A stretch of DNA of 64,000 nt, taken from NCBI GenBank assembly GCA_038030265.1, contig CM075940.1, positions 2,170,001 through 2,234,000 of the forward strand. The letters run 5' to 3'. This document shows positions 30,157-39,547 of the stretch, piece by piece (position 1 is the stretch's first letter; each line of letters opens with the position of its first letter). Below the pieces are notes generated by a model, which was not told the DNA's origin, did not search any database, and worked only from the letters and a program-made list of their open reading frames with translations. Source of the stretch: Corythucha ciliata (taxonomy: Eukaryota > Arthropoda > Insecta > Hemiptera > Tingidae). The translations under genes and the position numbers were made by a program.

Positions 30157-32941
30157 TTTTTGGTGGTAACCTTTGTTCTTTCAGCTTGTCCCAGTCAGTT
30201 ATGTAGTCGTACGGAAACACACCTTTGCGTATAATCAAGTCCAGTCTAGTCGAGTCAAGGTACATTCGAGTGTTTTTAAAAGCATGCGTAGGAAGGGAGC
30301 TCACAAGCTGCTCCAAACTGGCCCCTAAAAATCTGAAAGAATCTATATACCTGAGAGTTATCCCCCCTAAATTTTGCGAAAAAGAAATGAACTTTTCTGA
30401 TGATGATGGAATCACACTTATCCGACTTTTTACTACCCCTAACGCCCTAACAATGAAATGTGAATCGTACCCACTAAAATTATGTATAATAACCGGGATG
30501 AAATTAGGGGTCTTACACCTCAAATTACAATTGTTACAAGCGGCCCCCCGATACTGCCCGGTAATGTGACAATGATCACGAACTTTTGTTGTTGTGGGAA
30601 TGGCGAAGCTTGTATTACAAAGATAACAAGTCTTGGCCCTTTCCCACGAAAGTTCGTCATCAAGGTCCATTACCATGGGTGTATTTCTTTTTAAAACATC
30701 GCTAATACTTTTTGCCATCTCGGTGAGGTGACATACAAATTTATTTACAACATCAGAGCCTCTGCACGTATATGGGTCAAACGATAGATGGGGGCAAACT
30801 CTTTGAACTTCTTCGGTAGCTTTTAATAGAACGCAAAAAGACATAGGAACATGTGTTTGATAATTTTGAGGGTGTGATTCTTGAGGGGGGGGGCTAAAAT
30901 GGCTTCGAAATCAGCATAAATAACAAAGGGGAGTTTTATCTGTCGTTCAATTGATTCAAATTGAATTTTCTCCCCGGGTTTAGGCATGTCTACCGCCACA
31001 CATTTGTTGTTCTTGCAATTGCGCGTATGGTCAATGAAACGTTCTTCCCAGCCCCTGCCCTTTTTGGAAAAAACAGTAAAGCACCTTTTGCAAACGTTGA
31101 CCCTGTTGTTTCTGGAACTCATTTGGGCTCCGACGAGTCTCTCGAAATTATTAATGCAGACATAGTGGGTGTCTCCGCGGCTGTTGCTTAATAGCAGCAG
31201 ATCGTGATGCGTTGGGCGCTCAGGATCTGCCACCTAAAAATATAAGAAAAACCATGTATGAGTCATAAAATAGAGTGCGGTGAGGAAATATAACTCACTT
31301 TAATTGGATAGATTTTGTTTTTCGAATCTACACCGAAAACGCTCACGGAGACCCCATTAACTCGCTCGAAGTATGCGACATCTTTAATTGTCGTGGGGAA
31401 ATTAATCCCAGAAAAATCATATCGGGAAGCGTGACGATGGTAGTTTGCCAACCGATTGGCATTTTTACTCGAAACGAATTTTGCCAGAATCGCATAATAA
31501 AAGCAACGGTTGTCGGAGTTTCGGACGTTCACACACGCTTTTTTCCGATCAATGACTGTCGGAAGCGGTATGAATGAGCCGCTACTTAGAGGTTCATATT
31601 TGTTTACTCGCAGCCTGAGCCCATCGACTGATAGCAGGGTCCATCCACTTTTCTCCACGCTACAGTTTTCCAGTTCTTTTTTCAATTTTTCGAACGCTTT
31701 ATCGATTGTCACATCCAAGTCAGTGCCTTCAAAAACTGGCTCATTTTTGGTTTTCACGGCTTTTTCGAGCTCTTCCTCATGGATGTTTTTGAAAGTCAGG
31801 TCGACCCAGACGTTGAACTTGAGCGATTGCATTTTTTCAAGGTTTTCCTGGAGGAGCCTCTTGATCTTCGGTCTAGTATCCTCCAGGAAAAGAATAAAAT
31901 CGAAGCATAGCGTGGATCTGTTACAAAAATAAAAAATAAAATAAAATAAAATAAAGAAAGTCTCGGCGGAAGGTTTTTCACATTACCGAATGAAATAAGA
32001 TGCTAATCTGCCGTTGAAGGCAGTTTCATACGGTGAAATGTAATCAGTCGTCAGCTTAAGCCCCAGGAGCTGCGCTTTTAGAGGCTCTGATTTCGTCTTT
32101 TTGGATGTTTTTGAGGAACCACAATGCCTCTTATGATTTTTAAAATTGAGCTCGTCGTCGAATACACCTTCACATGTCGGGCACAACTTTCTCTTTCCGG
32201 ATGCTTCAATAAAATTTCGTTAACAATCATAACTTAACACTGAATAAATCAAGTATTACCTCTCTCCTTGCACAACTTTTCATATTTGGAACACTCTGAT
32301 TGACATGGAAGTGCGCTATGACAATATGTACAAATTTTTGTGAGAATGTGACTGAATTCATCATGTTCGGGGAAATCTATGAAACATTTCTTCTCGTGTT
32401 GAATTCTCGAAGTTTTATCGGCGCATGCTTCATAACAATTTCCACACAAACGATTCATAATATCTTCGATATCCTCATCGTCTTAAAAAAAGAATCAGGA
32501 ATTCAATACATCATAGATATTTTTCTTTTATATTATGAGTATACCAACCATCATACAGATTTTCCGAAGCCACACAAGTTGCTTCATGCTTCAAAGCGTC
32601 TACCATAGTGGGAAATGCCTTATAACAATTTCCACACAGTCGATTCATAATATCATCGATATCCTCATTGTCTTTAAAAAAAAAAATCAGGAAATTCAAT
32701 ACATCATAGATATTCTCTTTTATGTGTATACCAACCATCACACAGATTTTCCGAAGCAGCACAAGTTGCTTCATGCTTCAAAACGTCTACCATAGTGGGA
32801 AAGCGGATACCGCAGATGGCGCAGGATTTCGAAGATGTTGCTTTTACGTTCTAATAAATTAAAAAAAAATGTGAAAATCATCGACTTGAGAAATAGATTT
32901 CTTTTCCCACACACAAAAAATTGACTCACCTTGGAATTCAT
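28548..32941 (-). CDS. Polinton family B DNA polymerase gene (seven exons)
   Basis: Gene model on the minus strand: exons 32930-32941, 32736-32850, 32549-32671, 32260-32481, 31987-32203, 31299-31917, then 31233-28548. All six introns are 56-79 nt with GT/AG ends, and every codon phase fits. Exons 2-5 encode Cys/His finger-like motifs (SCAICGIRFPTMVDVLKHEA, LCGNCYKAF, LCPTCEG...NHKRHC). Exon 6 holds LLSVDGLRLRVNKY and CFYYAILAKF, typical of insect Polinton polymerase N-termini. Exon 7 has exonuclease (FVIYADFEAIL), Exo II (IIHNFSGYDSHFI) and polymerase motifs. Two -1 breaks in exon 7 lie in a C-run (about 30888) and an A-run (about 30157). Confidence 0.85.
30137..30844 (-). CDS. Polymerase middle segment: zinc finger and Exo II
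   Basis: The frame carries CYLCNTSF...VRDHCHITGQYRGAACNNCN, an endonuclease VII-like Cys-His finger common in insect Polinton polymerases, then Exo II (HNFSGYDSHFIVRAL). It continues from the N-terminal segment after a C-run of nine (about 30886-30894) and leaves its frame at CCA AAA AAT (about 30154-30162). There a -1 shift enters the C-terminal segment. Confidence 0.85.
   Translation of the reverse strand: MSFCVLLKATEEVQRVCPHLSFDPYTCRGSDVVNKFVCHLTEMAKSISDVLKRNTPMVMDLDDELSWERAKTCYLCNTSFAIPTTTKVRDHCHITGQYRGAACNNCNLRCKTPNFIPVIIHNFSGYDSHFIVRALGVVKSRISVIPSSSEKFISFSQNLGGITLRYIDSFRFLGASLEQLVSSLPTHAFKNTRMYLDSTRLDLIIRKGVFPYDYITDWDKLKEQRLPPKNVSTAD
30880..31917 (-). CDS. Polymerase N-terminal core: exons 6 and start of 7
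   Basis: Exon 6 (31299-31917) and the first part of exon 7 (31233 to about 30880) are joined by a 65-nt intron at 31234-31298 (donor GTGAGTTAT, acceptor TATTTTTAG). Exon 6 encodes LENCSVEKSGWTLLSVDGLR and NSDNRCFYYAIL. Exon 7 starts VADPERPTHHDLLLLS and carries the Exo I Asp-x-Glu in YADFEA. Confidence 0.8.
31987..32941 (-). CDS. Polymerase zinc-finger exons 1-5 with tandem exon duplication
   Basis: Exon 1 is only MNSK (ATG at 32939-32941). Exons 2, 3 and 4 have related sequence: exons 2 and 3 share FPTMVD-LKHEATC-ASENL, and exons 3 and 4 share EDI-DIMNRLCGNCY. The two introns between them are also alike (GTTGGTATAC...TCTATGATGTATTGAAT). This shows tandem duplication of an exon-plus-intron unit of about 187 bp. 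The extra fingers probably bind nucleic acid. Confidence 0.78.
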
Positions 32942-33079
32942 GTTGTATTTTATTTTTGATTTTTTTTTTTTTTTCACTATCACTTGTCACAGCAGTGGGA
33001 GGGGATGATTAACCGTCACAACACACTTCGGCACGTATTATTACACCAGTATAAAATTCTTTCGACGACAGTCGTGAAA

Positions 33080-33370
33080 ATGGAACCGAATAAACAAAGT
33101 GCTCCGAAAAAATCAGACCTAGAAGATGACTCAAAAATCCTACGTCACGAACCGTTTAATGAACTTCGTAGAACAACGGAGATATTTATACGAGCACTCA
33201 ACGGTCAAAAACAAGATGAGTTACACTACGAATCGTGCGTGTGGTCAAACCCGGACAATACCTTAGGACCACCAAATTGTAATTGCCTCTTATATCTTTT
33301 GAGCAAAGAAAATGTTATTAGAAGTTTAGATGCTGCACTTGAATATTCCACAAAATTATACCGTGATTAG
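33080..33370 (+). CDS. Small Polinton ORF divergent from the polymerase
   Basis: 96 residues from MEPNKQSAPKKSD at 33080; the frame is open from 32984, but the upstream part overlaps the polymerase promoter region. It contains SCVWSNPDNTLGPPNCNCLL. I do not recognise it. It starts about 140 bp from the polymerase ATG, so the two probably share a divergent promoter. Confidence 0.45.
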   Translation: MEPNKQSAPKKSDLEDDSKILRHEPFNELRRTTEIFIRALNGQKQDELHYESCVWSNPDNTLGPPNCNCLLYLLSKENVIRSLDAALEYSTKLYRD

Positions 33371-33804
33371 CAAATATTTTTCCACTTGTTTCTCACTAGA
33401 AATTTTAATCTGGAATGAAACCCTCCTCCTAGTTTTCATTCATCATTATATTCTCGATTCCCCCTTTCCTAGTTGCATCCTTTTTCGCAGGACTTAAGAT
33501 CTCATTTACCCGTTAAAGAATGCGAAATACAAAACTCCAACACCCCAATTCCAATCACCGTCGACGGAGGAAAAAATTAAGAGCTGGGGAAGGGGTGGGT
33601 AACTATCAAGAATCATCTCTTCCTCTTCCCCCTTGATCACATTCATTGAAGAATGCGAAATATGAAACTGTCTCTTCTCCCAACACCTTTTGCAGATGAT
33701 GAGGGGCACGGGGAGCGTCAATCCGAGTACAAATCCCCCCCCCCCATCAGCCCGTCTCATACTTTCCATAAACAAAGAAAAAAATTATATGGGGGGGGGC
33801 GGGG
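33371..33804. other. Right subterminal region of the Polinton
   Basis: Pyrimidine-rich blocks and C/G homopolymers. Two partial copies of a CCTCTTCCCC/GAATGCGAAATA segment lie around 33518-33530 and 33651-33662. No gene seen. Confidence 0.4.
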
Positions 33805-33948
33805 GGGGACCCCGCTTACCTCACTACCCACCAACCCGATATTACCCCCCTCCACCCAACCCTAACTACTCTCATTTCATCAAAGAAAAACTCAAGGGGG
33901 GGCACTGCCCCCGAAAAGTGAGGACAGAACCAGCTTTTTTACCCTACT
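33805..33948 (-). repeat. Polinton right terminal inverted repeat
   Basis: Partner of 19522-19666, ending CCCTACT next to the AAAGAA duplication. Confidence 0.93.
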
Positions 33949-34194
33949 AAAGAATAATACAAATAAATACGTAGACAACGAGTGGTTTCACCATCGGAAT
34001 TTCGCTAAAAGGAAGATATTTTGAACTGTCAAGAACTCAAAATTTCTCTGAAACTATCGGAGCAGTTTATTCGTTAAAATCGTTCACATCCATGTACCTC
34101 ACACTAAATGTTAGCTTGGCACCTACTTCTGGATTTAGGTAATTTCCTTCAAGATTAAGTTTCCTAATCGACGAATATTCCCATCTTGTTTCAG

Positions 34195-35262
34195 ATACCA
34201 GTCAAGAAGATGTTCCAGTGTGAACAACACAAAGCAACCGCCATGCATAAGAAAAAAGTGGAGAAAAATAACGAGAAGAAGAAACAAGGAGAAAACGGGA
34301 AGAAACAAGCCTTGATTGTGCCCGTGGTGTCCAAGTCTAACCAACAGGACGAATTCCACAGTCGCGTATGCCAGGCATTCCTGAAAGCCAACATACCACT
34401 GTACAAATTGGAACATGAATCGATAAGGAAGCTTTTCCACGATTATTGTAGTAAAGATTTACCCCACGAATGGTCGTTACGGAAGAAATTTGTTACGGCA
34501 GAATATGAGAAGGTTATTCAGCGCATTAGATGTGAAATCGGTAACAACCCTATATGGATATCTATGGACGAAACAACAGACAGCTGCGGTCGGTATATAG
34601 CGAACGTCATCGTCGGAAAATTAAGCTCCAGCGAGCCTGGTAGGGGCCGCTTGATCGTCTGTAAGGAGTTGGAGGAAACCAACCACAGCACAATTGTGCG
34701 CACTGTTCAAAGAGCACTGTACTTGCTGTGGCCGAATGCAGAAGAAATCGACGAAAACAAGGTTTTGGCTCATGTTACAGATGCAGCACCTTACATGGTA
34801 AAAGCAGGAAAAACTTTGAAAGAGCTGTACCCGAAAATGATACATGTGACCTGTTTGGCCCATGCTGTCCATAGAGTGGCTGAAGCACTGAGAGAGCAGT
34901 GCCCGAGTGTCAACAAACTCATTTCATCAGGCAAGAAAATCTTCGTTAAGGCCCCCAGCCGATTCCGAGCATTCAGAGAGAAACATCCAGAGCTCGCTCT
35001 GCCCCCCGAACCAATTTTGACGAGGTGGGGAACCTGGGTGTTAGCCGCCTTGTATTATGCCGACAATCTGGAGGCAGTCAAAGAAGTGGTCAATATGTTT
35101 GATGAAAGCGACAGCCAGTACACAGCTAAAGCGAAAAAAAAGCATGGCCAGTACAGAGACAAAAGCCCAGCTGACCTTCATCAAGGCCTACATGGATTCC
35201 ATCCCTCAGTTGATTTCAAAACTCGAGTATTCGGAGAAAGAGCTGATTCAAGTTGTGGATGA
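34195..35262 (+). pseudogene. hAT transposase exon 2 (CGGBP1-like)
   Basis: After the acceptor TTTCAG the frame encodes the second half of the BED finger (CEQHKATAMHKK), then a hAT catalytic region: WISMDETTDSCGRYIAN (first Asp), LAHVTDAAPYMVKAG (second Asp) and HVTCLAHAVHRVAE (Cys-His block). RWGTWVLAALYYA is the usual insertion-region block. The correct frame is left at about 35150, where the sequence continues in the frame of 35057-35344. This family is common in arthropods and related to vertebrate CGGBP1. Confidence 0.85.
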
Positions 35263-35590
35263 AATGAAGAAATTTGAAGATAGAGCAACATCCTGGCCTG
35301 GCAGCATTGGTACATCAGTGAGAAATAAACTGGAATATGTATAAAGCCGAAACCCTGCTTGGAAAACCATCATCGACATCAGCAGGAGCTTGAAAGGCGA
35401 GACACCGGAAACTCCACTCTCCTACACTGCAAACGAGCTGTCAAATTTCAAGTATCTACCTCTGGTGTCGGTAGACGTAGAGCGTTCATTTTCCCGAATG
35501 AAGCAATTGTTGACAGACCTCAGGCATTCCTTTAAAACCGAAAACTTGGAGAAACATTTCATTGTACAAGTTAATGGGTTTGATGATTGA
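35150..35590 (+). pseudogene. hAT transposase C-terminal part with stop
   Basis: The second frame carries TFIKAYMDSIPQLISKLE, an in-frame TAA at 35342-35344, then YLPLVSVDVERSFSRMKQLL, the hAT C-terminal dimerisation signature. One frameshift and one stop codon separate this copy from an intact gene. Confidence 0.82.
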
Positions 35591-35838
35591 AATAAAACTT
35601 AAGTTGTAAATATGGAATTTGAGTAAATAAAAGTTTTTGCAGTAATTTTGAATTTCATTTATTTACATCCATTTCTTTCTTTTCTTACGTACATAACTGT
35701 GCAGGAAACAATAATTCTATCATTCCTTTACTTTTCCGGGCATATTTTAGCGTCATATTTTAGGGTTTTTTCGGTCATATTTGGGGCATGTATTGGTCAT
35801 ATTTCCAGATTTTATTGGTCATATCCTGCCGAGCCCTA
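35591..35838. repeat. hAT right subterminal repeats and terminus
   Basis: GTCATATTT words recur at about 35750, 35774, 35796 and 35818, then the terminus TGCCGAGCCCTA. They are oriented oppositely to those at the left end. Confidence 0.75.
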
Positions 35839-35846
35839 CTTATCAG

Positions 35847-36810
35847 CAATCCATGAGACATACATTCACATGGGTTTTGACAAAATGTTCCAGCATGTTA
35901 AAGAGCATTTTTGGTTCAAGAATATTAGAAACGAAATAAAATCCTTCTTGAAAACCTGCCATCAATGCCAGTTAAATAAGAAGAATATACATTTTTCAAA
36001 AATAGCGGGAAGAATTATTACTCAACGAAAACTCGAAATGGTCAGTATTGACCGTGTAGGTCCATTTCCTTCCTCCAATTTTGGATATAAATACTTATTA
36101 ACATGCGTAGATAATCACACAAAATACGTGAAAATATATCCGCAAAAAACCACTCGTACGAGGGAAACGATATCAAAAATCAAACACTACATAGATAATG
36201 CGGGAAAGATGGAAAAGTTGTTGACAGACAACGGTCCGCCCTTTACATCCGGGGCTTTCGAACAATTTCTTGAAGAGAGACAAATTCGACATATATTAGT
36301 TCAAATAAAACATGCCCAGGCAAATTTAGCCGAAAGAATACAAAAGGAAATTGTGAATTTTTTGAGGTTTACGGTGGGTAAATGTCAGAATAAATGGTAT
36401 AGTCAAGTTCCGGTAATAGAAGATACGTTGAACCAAACTTATCATTCAACCATTGAAATGACGCCTTATGAGGCATGGTACAATAAAAAACCTGATCGGA
36501 TTGAGAAGTCAATAGTACACGCGGGGCTAACCCCAATCTTTAGAACTCGCCAACAATTGGATGAAATATTGTGTCAGAAGTCGAAGCAGAAACGAGAACT
36601 TTATGCCAATAAAATAAACAACAATAAAAAACCTTTGACTTTTAAACCAGGTGATGAGGTTTTGGTACGGGATTTCAAACAAAGCGACAAGGATCGCAAG
36701 GTAAATTCCAAATTGTTACCCCTATATAAGGGCATATATATGGTCCGATATAAAGTTGGCACCAGCTCGTACGTCATAACAAAAACGAACAAGCCTCTAT
36801 CATGTATCAA
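35847..36810 (+). pseudogene. Gypsy integrase core
   Basis: Continues the Gypsy pol after the 8-bp duplication. HETYIHMG and CHQCQLNK give the HHCC zinc site. The catalytic triad is Asp in MVSIDRVGPF, Asp in LLTDNGPPF and Glu in ANLAERIQKE. A C-terminal region with PYEAWYNKKPDR and FKPGDEVLVRDF follows. This part has no internal stop. The frame is cut at 36810 by the third insertion, and the last 13 codons are at 42989-43027. Confidence 0.88.
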
Positions 36811-36821
36811 TACATGATACA

Positions 36822-36985
36822 TATAGTATGACCGGTGCATTATGCACTTATTCAGTCGCGTGAAAAGAAGTGTCGAGTGATGAGTTGTTTAGTTGTATGA
36901 AAAGAAGTGTGAAGTGATCAGTTAATATGAATCCCCAGCAGATTGAAGAAGGAATAGCCGAACAGGAGAGGATGCTCACCGAGAT
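36822..36985 (+). repeat. Long inverted repeat, left copy
   Basis: Matches the reverse complement of 42238-42401 with few differences and one gap of about 9 bp near 36910. It contains the start of the ORF at 36927. Confidence 0.9.
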
Positions 36986-37274
36986 CATTAATAATTGTCG
37001 CAGTATGTCTCCTGGTAAATATAGCATCCACTTATTACACCCACCAAATGCGACCTGTTGCGACGTCTCCTCTCCAATATTGCGGTCTTTACTAGAACGC
37101 CCACAGCAACAAGAGCAGCAGCAGCAGCAAGGTGAGGCTAGTGCATCGACCTCGTCATTACCACCATTTCATCATCGAACTACACCCTCAGAGATGGCCT
37201 CATTGGAGGACGTCTTGGTTGTACCACCGCCACCCCCTGCACCTCTGCAACAAAGCGTAAAAAAGAAACCCTGA
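36927..37274 (+). CDS. Unknown Gln/Pro-rich ORF of the composite element
   Basis: 115 residues starting MNPQQIEEGIAEQERMLTEI. It has a QQQEQQQQQ tract from CAG repeats and a PPPPPAPLQ tract near the C-terminus. No domain recognised. The same start region occurs, inverted, at the right end of the element, and the second half is duplicated at 37327-37503 plus 38467-38580. Confidence 0.45.
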   Translation: MNPQQIEEGIAEQERMLTEIINNCRSMSPGKYSIHLLHPPNATCCDVSSPILRSLLERPQQQEQQQQQGEASASTSSLPPFHHRTTPSEMASLEDVLVVPPPPPAPLQQSVKKKP

Positions 37275-37326
37275 AAAAGGAATGTCGACAGATTGGCGGC
37301 CACGTGGTTGTCGACATGTCGATTTC

Positions 37327-37503
37327 TTAATAATTGTCGCAGTATGTCTCCTGGTAAATATAGCATCCACTTATTGCACCCACCAAATGCGACCTGTTGC
37401 GACGTCTCCTCTCCAATATTGCGGTCTTTACTAGAACGCCCACAGCAAAAAGAGCAGCAGCAGCAGCAAGGTGAGGCTAGTGCATCGACCTCGTCATTAC
37501 CAC
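37327..37503 (+). repeat. Second copy of the Gln-rich ORF segment
   Basis: Near-identical to 36988-37170. It is interrupted by the solo LTR and continues at 38467 with the part matching 37167-37290. Confidence 0.9.
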
Positions 37504-38466
37504 TGTTAAGGATTCGGGTTCTTGGGAGTAATTAGTTCTGATGACAAGTAATTGAGTAAGTTACATGTAATTAATTTTACGCACAGTCCCTTAACTCTAT
37601 ATGTTACAAGTGTACTTGAGTGCTTCCGAAGCCCGAAGTGTTCAATTGCCCCGCAGTGTGTCGGACCTACGCCTATCGGGTGTATAGGAGTTTTTGTCTT
37701 CCGATAGCGCCGGTGGTGGTTCTGAAACAATACCGAAAACAGAAGGCTCACGCCTTCTGGTCGACGAATTGATGACTCCGGAACGAAGTTTCAACGTGGT
37801 CGTCCGAGTGCTCGTTCACTGCTATTTCGCCTTCTCACCGTGTTGGTCCTTTGTTTTAGTCGTACCTTTTCTGCGTTTCGGCTTTCTTTTAGTTTTAAGC
37901 CTTTTGCGATGTGTCTCGTGTCCGTCCTCGAGAGAAAATGGCCGCTGGGTCAAGATGTTCATCGTTGTTTGCAGTTTAGCCCGTCACTCTGGCAAACCCA
38001 TTTCACTGGGCCGAGGTAATTTTTTCCCGCACTTGATTTAGTTCATTATTTTGGTTTTAATTACGTTATTTTCTCTGAATACGCGGCGCACTCGTTATTA
38101 TATTTACGCCCCCTCTCGGCATTCAGCATCCCTGCTGCGTTGGACTTTGTTTGACACTTCTTATTTGTTTACGTTTCTTATCATAGGTAAATACAGTCGT
38201 GTTTAATTTAGTTTATTTCGTACTGTTTAATTATCAATATATCTATGTTAATTTCACAGTGATTGTGACGGAGGGATTTGAATTGAGTAGTCCTGCCGCC
38301 CCGAACCGCATCTGCCACCCGGGCGTCCCCGCGATCCCGACAGCCCAGCCTTATGCTCCATTATTGACGCTTGTTTCTCATGTTTTAATTTAATAGATCT
38401 TACTTTTATTATTTAGTTGTTTTCTTTTTCACTACTATCAGGCGGGGGAGGGTGTATATCGTCACA
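37504..38466 (+). mobile_element. Solo LTR with 4-bp target duplication
   Basis: Begins TGTTAAGGATTCGGG and ends CGTCACA (TG...CA). CCAC at 37500-37503 is repeated at 38467-38470. The uninterrupted sequence exists at 37160-37180 in the first copy of the duplicated segment, proving the insertion site. At 963 bp with a 4-bp duplication it suits a Gypsy- or BEL-type LTR. Its first 240 bp recur at 41651-41890. Confidence 0.9.
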
Positions 38467-38660
38467 CCACCATTTCATCATCGAACTACACCCTCGGAGA
38501 TGGCCTCATTGGAGGACGTCTTGGTTGTACCACCGCCACCCCCTGCACCTCTGCAACAAAGCGTAAAAAAGAAACCCTGAAAAAGGAATGTCGACATGTC
38601 AACAGATTGGCGGCCACGTGGTTGTCGACATGTCGACAGTTCGATTTCTTAGGTTCTTTT
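38467..38660 (+). repeat. Continuation of duplicated segment and SalI-type palindromes
   Basis: Continues the interrupted copy and contains TGTCGACATGTCAACA (38589-38604) and the perfect 16-bp palindrome TGTCGACATGTCGACA (38623-38638), separated by GATTGGCGGCCACGTGGT. Confidence 0.8.
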
Positions 38661-38729
38661 ATTTGAGGTTAATACAGGTTATCTTTTTTTTTTTCGAAGG
38701 GTCTCCATCTACTCGCCCGAATTTACATC

Positions 38730-39458
38730 ATGCTAAATTTCGTAGCAGCTAAAGCCTACGACTTGGCTGTCGTAAAGGTTTTAAAAACAGACACGTTGAG
38801 TACATCATTGGAGTTGGCGGTGTGGCACTCCACCGTCGGCTGGAACGACGATACGTACATATGGATAAACACCAAGAAACAGGTCCGGAACTTTCTCATC
38901 TCACTCTTTCATCCTAACTTCCCCACAACTTACCAAGAAATCATAGCACTCAACATACATACATACAATCACCTACTAAAAATAATACCGGAAAAATTCC
39001 ACAGCTTCTTAAAATTAACACACGAACTAACACCGAACGAATATTGCAGATTTGAAGATGTAGCCATAAACTGTCCCCTGACAGGTACTAGCTGTTCGTT
39101 AGTAAAGGTCATGGGACTAGTACGGAAACATTTTAATCTCTGCAATATACATGTTTTCAAGCGCTTATTAACATCTCATTACATAATCATTGCAATCACT
39201 CTTTCAGACCACGACACAATTGAATACCTGATGATGAATAACTCCGGTCAAATAGACATGGGGTTACTCATTACTCAAGAGAACATAGACAGACTATTCG
39301 CAAACATAAATCACGTGTACGCATCAAAGGGGATATATGCAGTGTGGGACTCACTCCCACAATACCATATACTCCGGCGAGAACACCCTGAAAAAAGAAT
39401 GTCGACATGTCGACAGATTGGCGAAATCGGTCAAGAGGCGAAAAGTAAGATCAATTAA
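38730..39458 (+). CDS. Unknown ORF of the composite element
   Basis: 242 residues starting MLNFVAAKAYDLAVVKVLKT. It is mostly helical in look, with several Cys (CRFEDVAINCPLTGTSC). No family recognised. The last part (from about 39296) is duplicated at 41891-42018 and the first 100 bp at 42137-42240. The C-terminal residues after 39423 come from the junction with the env-like fragment, so the true end of the protein is uncertain. Confidence 0.45.
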   Translation: MLNFVAAKAYDLAVVKVLKTDTLSTSLELAVWHSTVGWNDDTYIWINTKKQVRNFLISLFHPNFPTTYQEIIALNIHTYNHLLKIIPEKFHSFLKLTHELTPNEYCRFEDVAINCPLTGTSCSLVKVMGLVRKHFNLCNIHVFKRLLTSHYIIIAITLSDHDTIEYLMMNNSGQIDMGLLITQENIDRLFANINHVYASKGIYAVWDSLPQYHILRREHPEKRMSTCRQIGEIGQEAKSKIN

Positions 39459-39547
39459 ACGTTAACACTTATAATAACAATCTTTATTTTTCGCGTCTTG
39501 ACTGGGAACACAGAGTTTCTATAAATTCCTTGTGTCGTCACGTTAGT

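Larger units (their letters stand above)
19522..33948. mobile_element. Complete Polinton/Maverick, 14.4 kb
   Basis: Ends are inverted repeats of about 145 bp (19522-19666 and 33805-33948), both beginning AGTAGGGTAAAAAAGC; AG starts are typical of Polintons. Exact 6-bp duplications AAAGAA lie at 19516-19521 and 33949-33954, the size Polinton integrases make. The gene set is complete for the group: family B DNA polymerase, retroviral-type integrase, packaging ATPase, cysteine protease, major and minor capsid proteins, plus six small ORFs. Most ORFs are intact. Breaks are limited to -1 shifts in the polymerase and in front of the protease, and a split in two small ORFs. Confidence 0.96.
19316..34194 (+). 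other. Transposase intron enlarged by the Polinton
   Basis: Donor GAG-GTGAGT at 19315/19316 and acceptor TTGTTTCAG ending at 34194 delimit it, and the codon phase (0) matches across. Without the Polinton and one copy of its duplication the intron would be about 446 bp. Confidence 0.75.
18712..35838 (+). mobile_element. CGGBP1-like hAT carrying a Polinton in its intron
   Basis: The 12-bp ends TAGGGCTCGGCA / TGCCGAGCCCTA are perfect inverted repeats. Exact 8-bp duplications CTTATCAG lie at 18704-18711 and 35839-35846. Subtracting the Polinton and its 6-bp duplication leaves a hAT of about 2.69 kb. Subterminal regions on both sides repeat GGTCATATTT or GGCATATTTT words (18730-18910 and 35740-35826), as expected of transposase binding sites. 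The gene has exon 1 at 19201-19315 and a large second exon from 34195. One frameshift and one stop break it. Confidence 0.93.
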
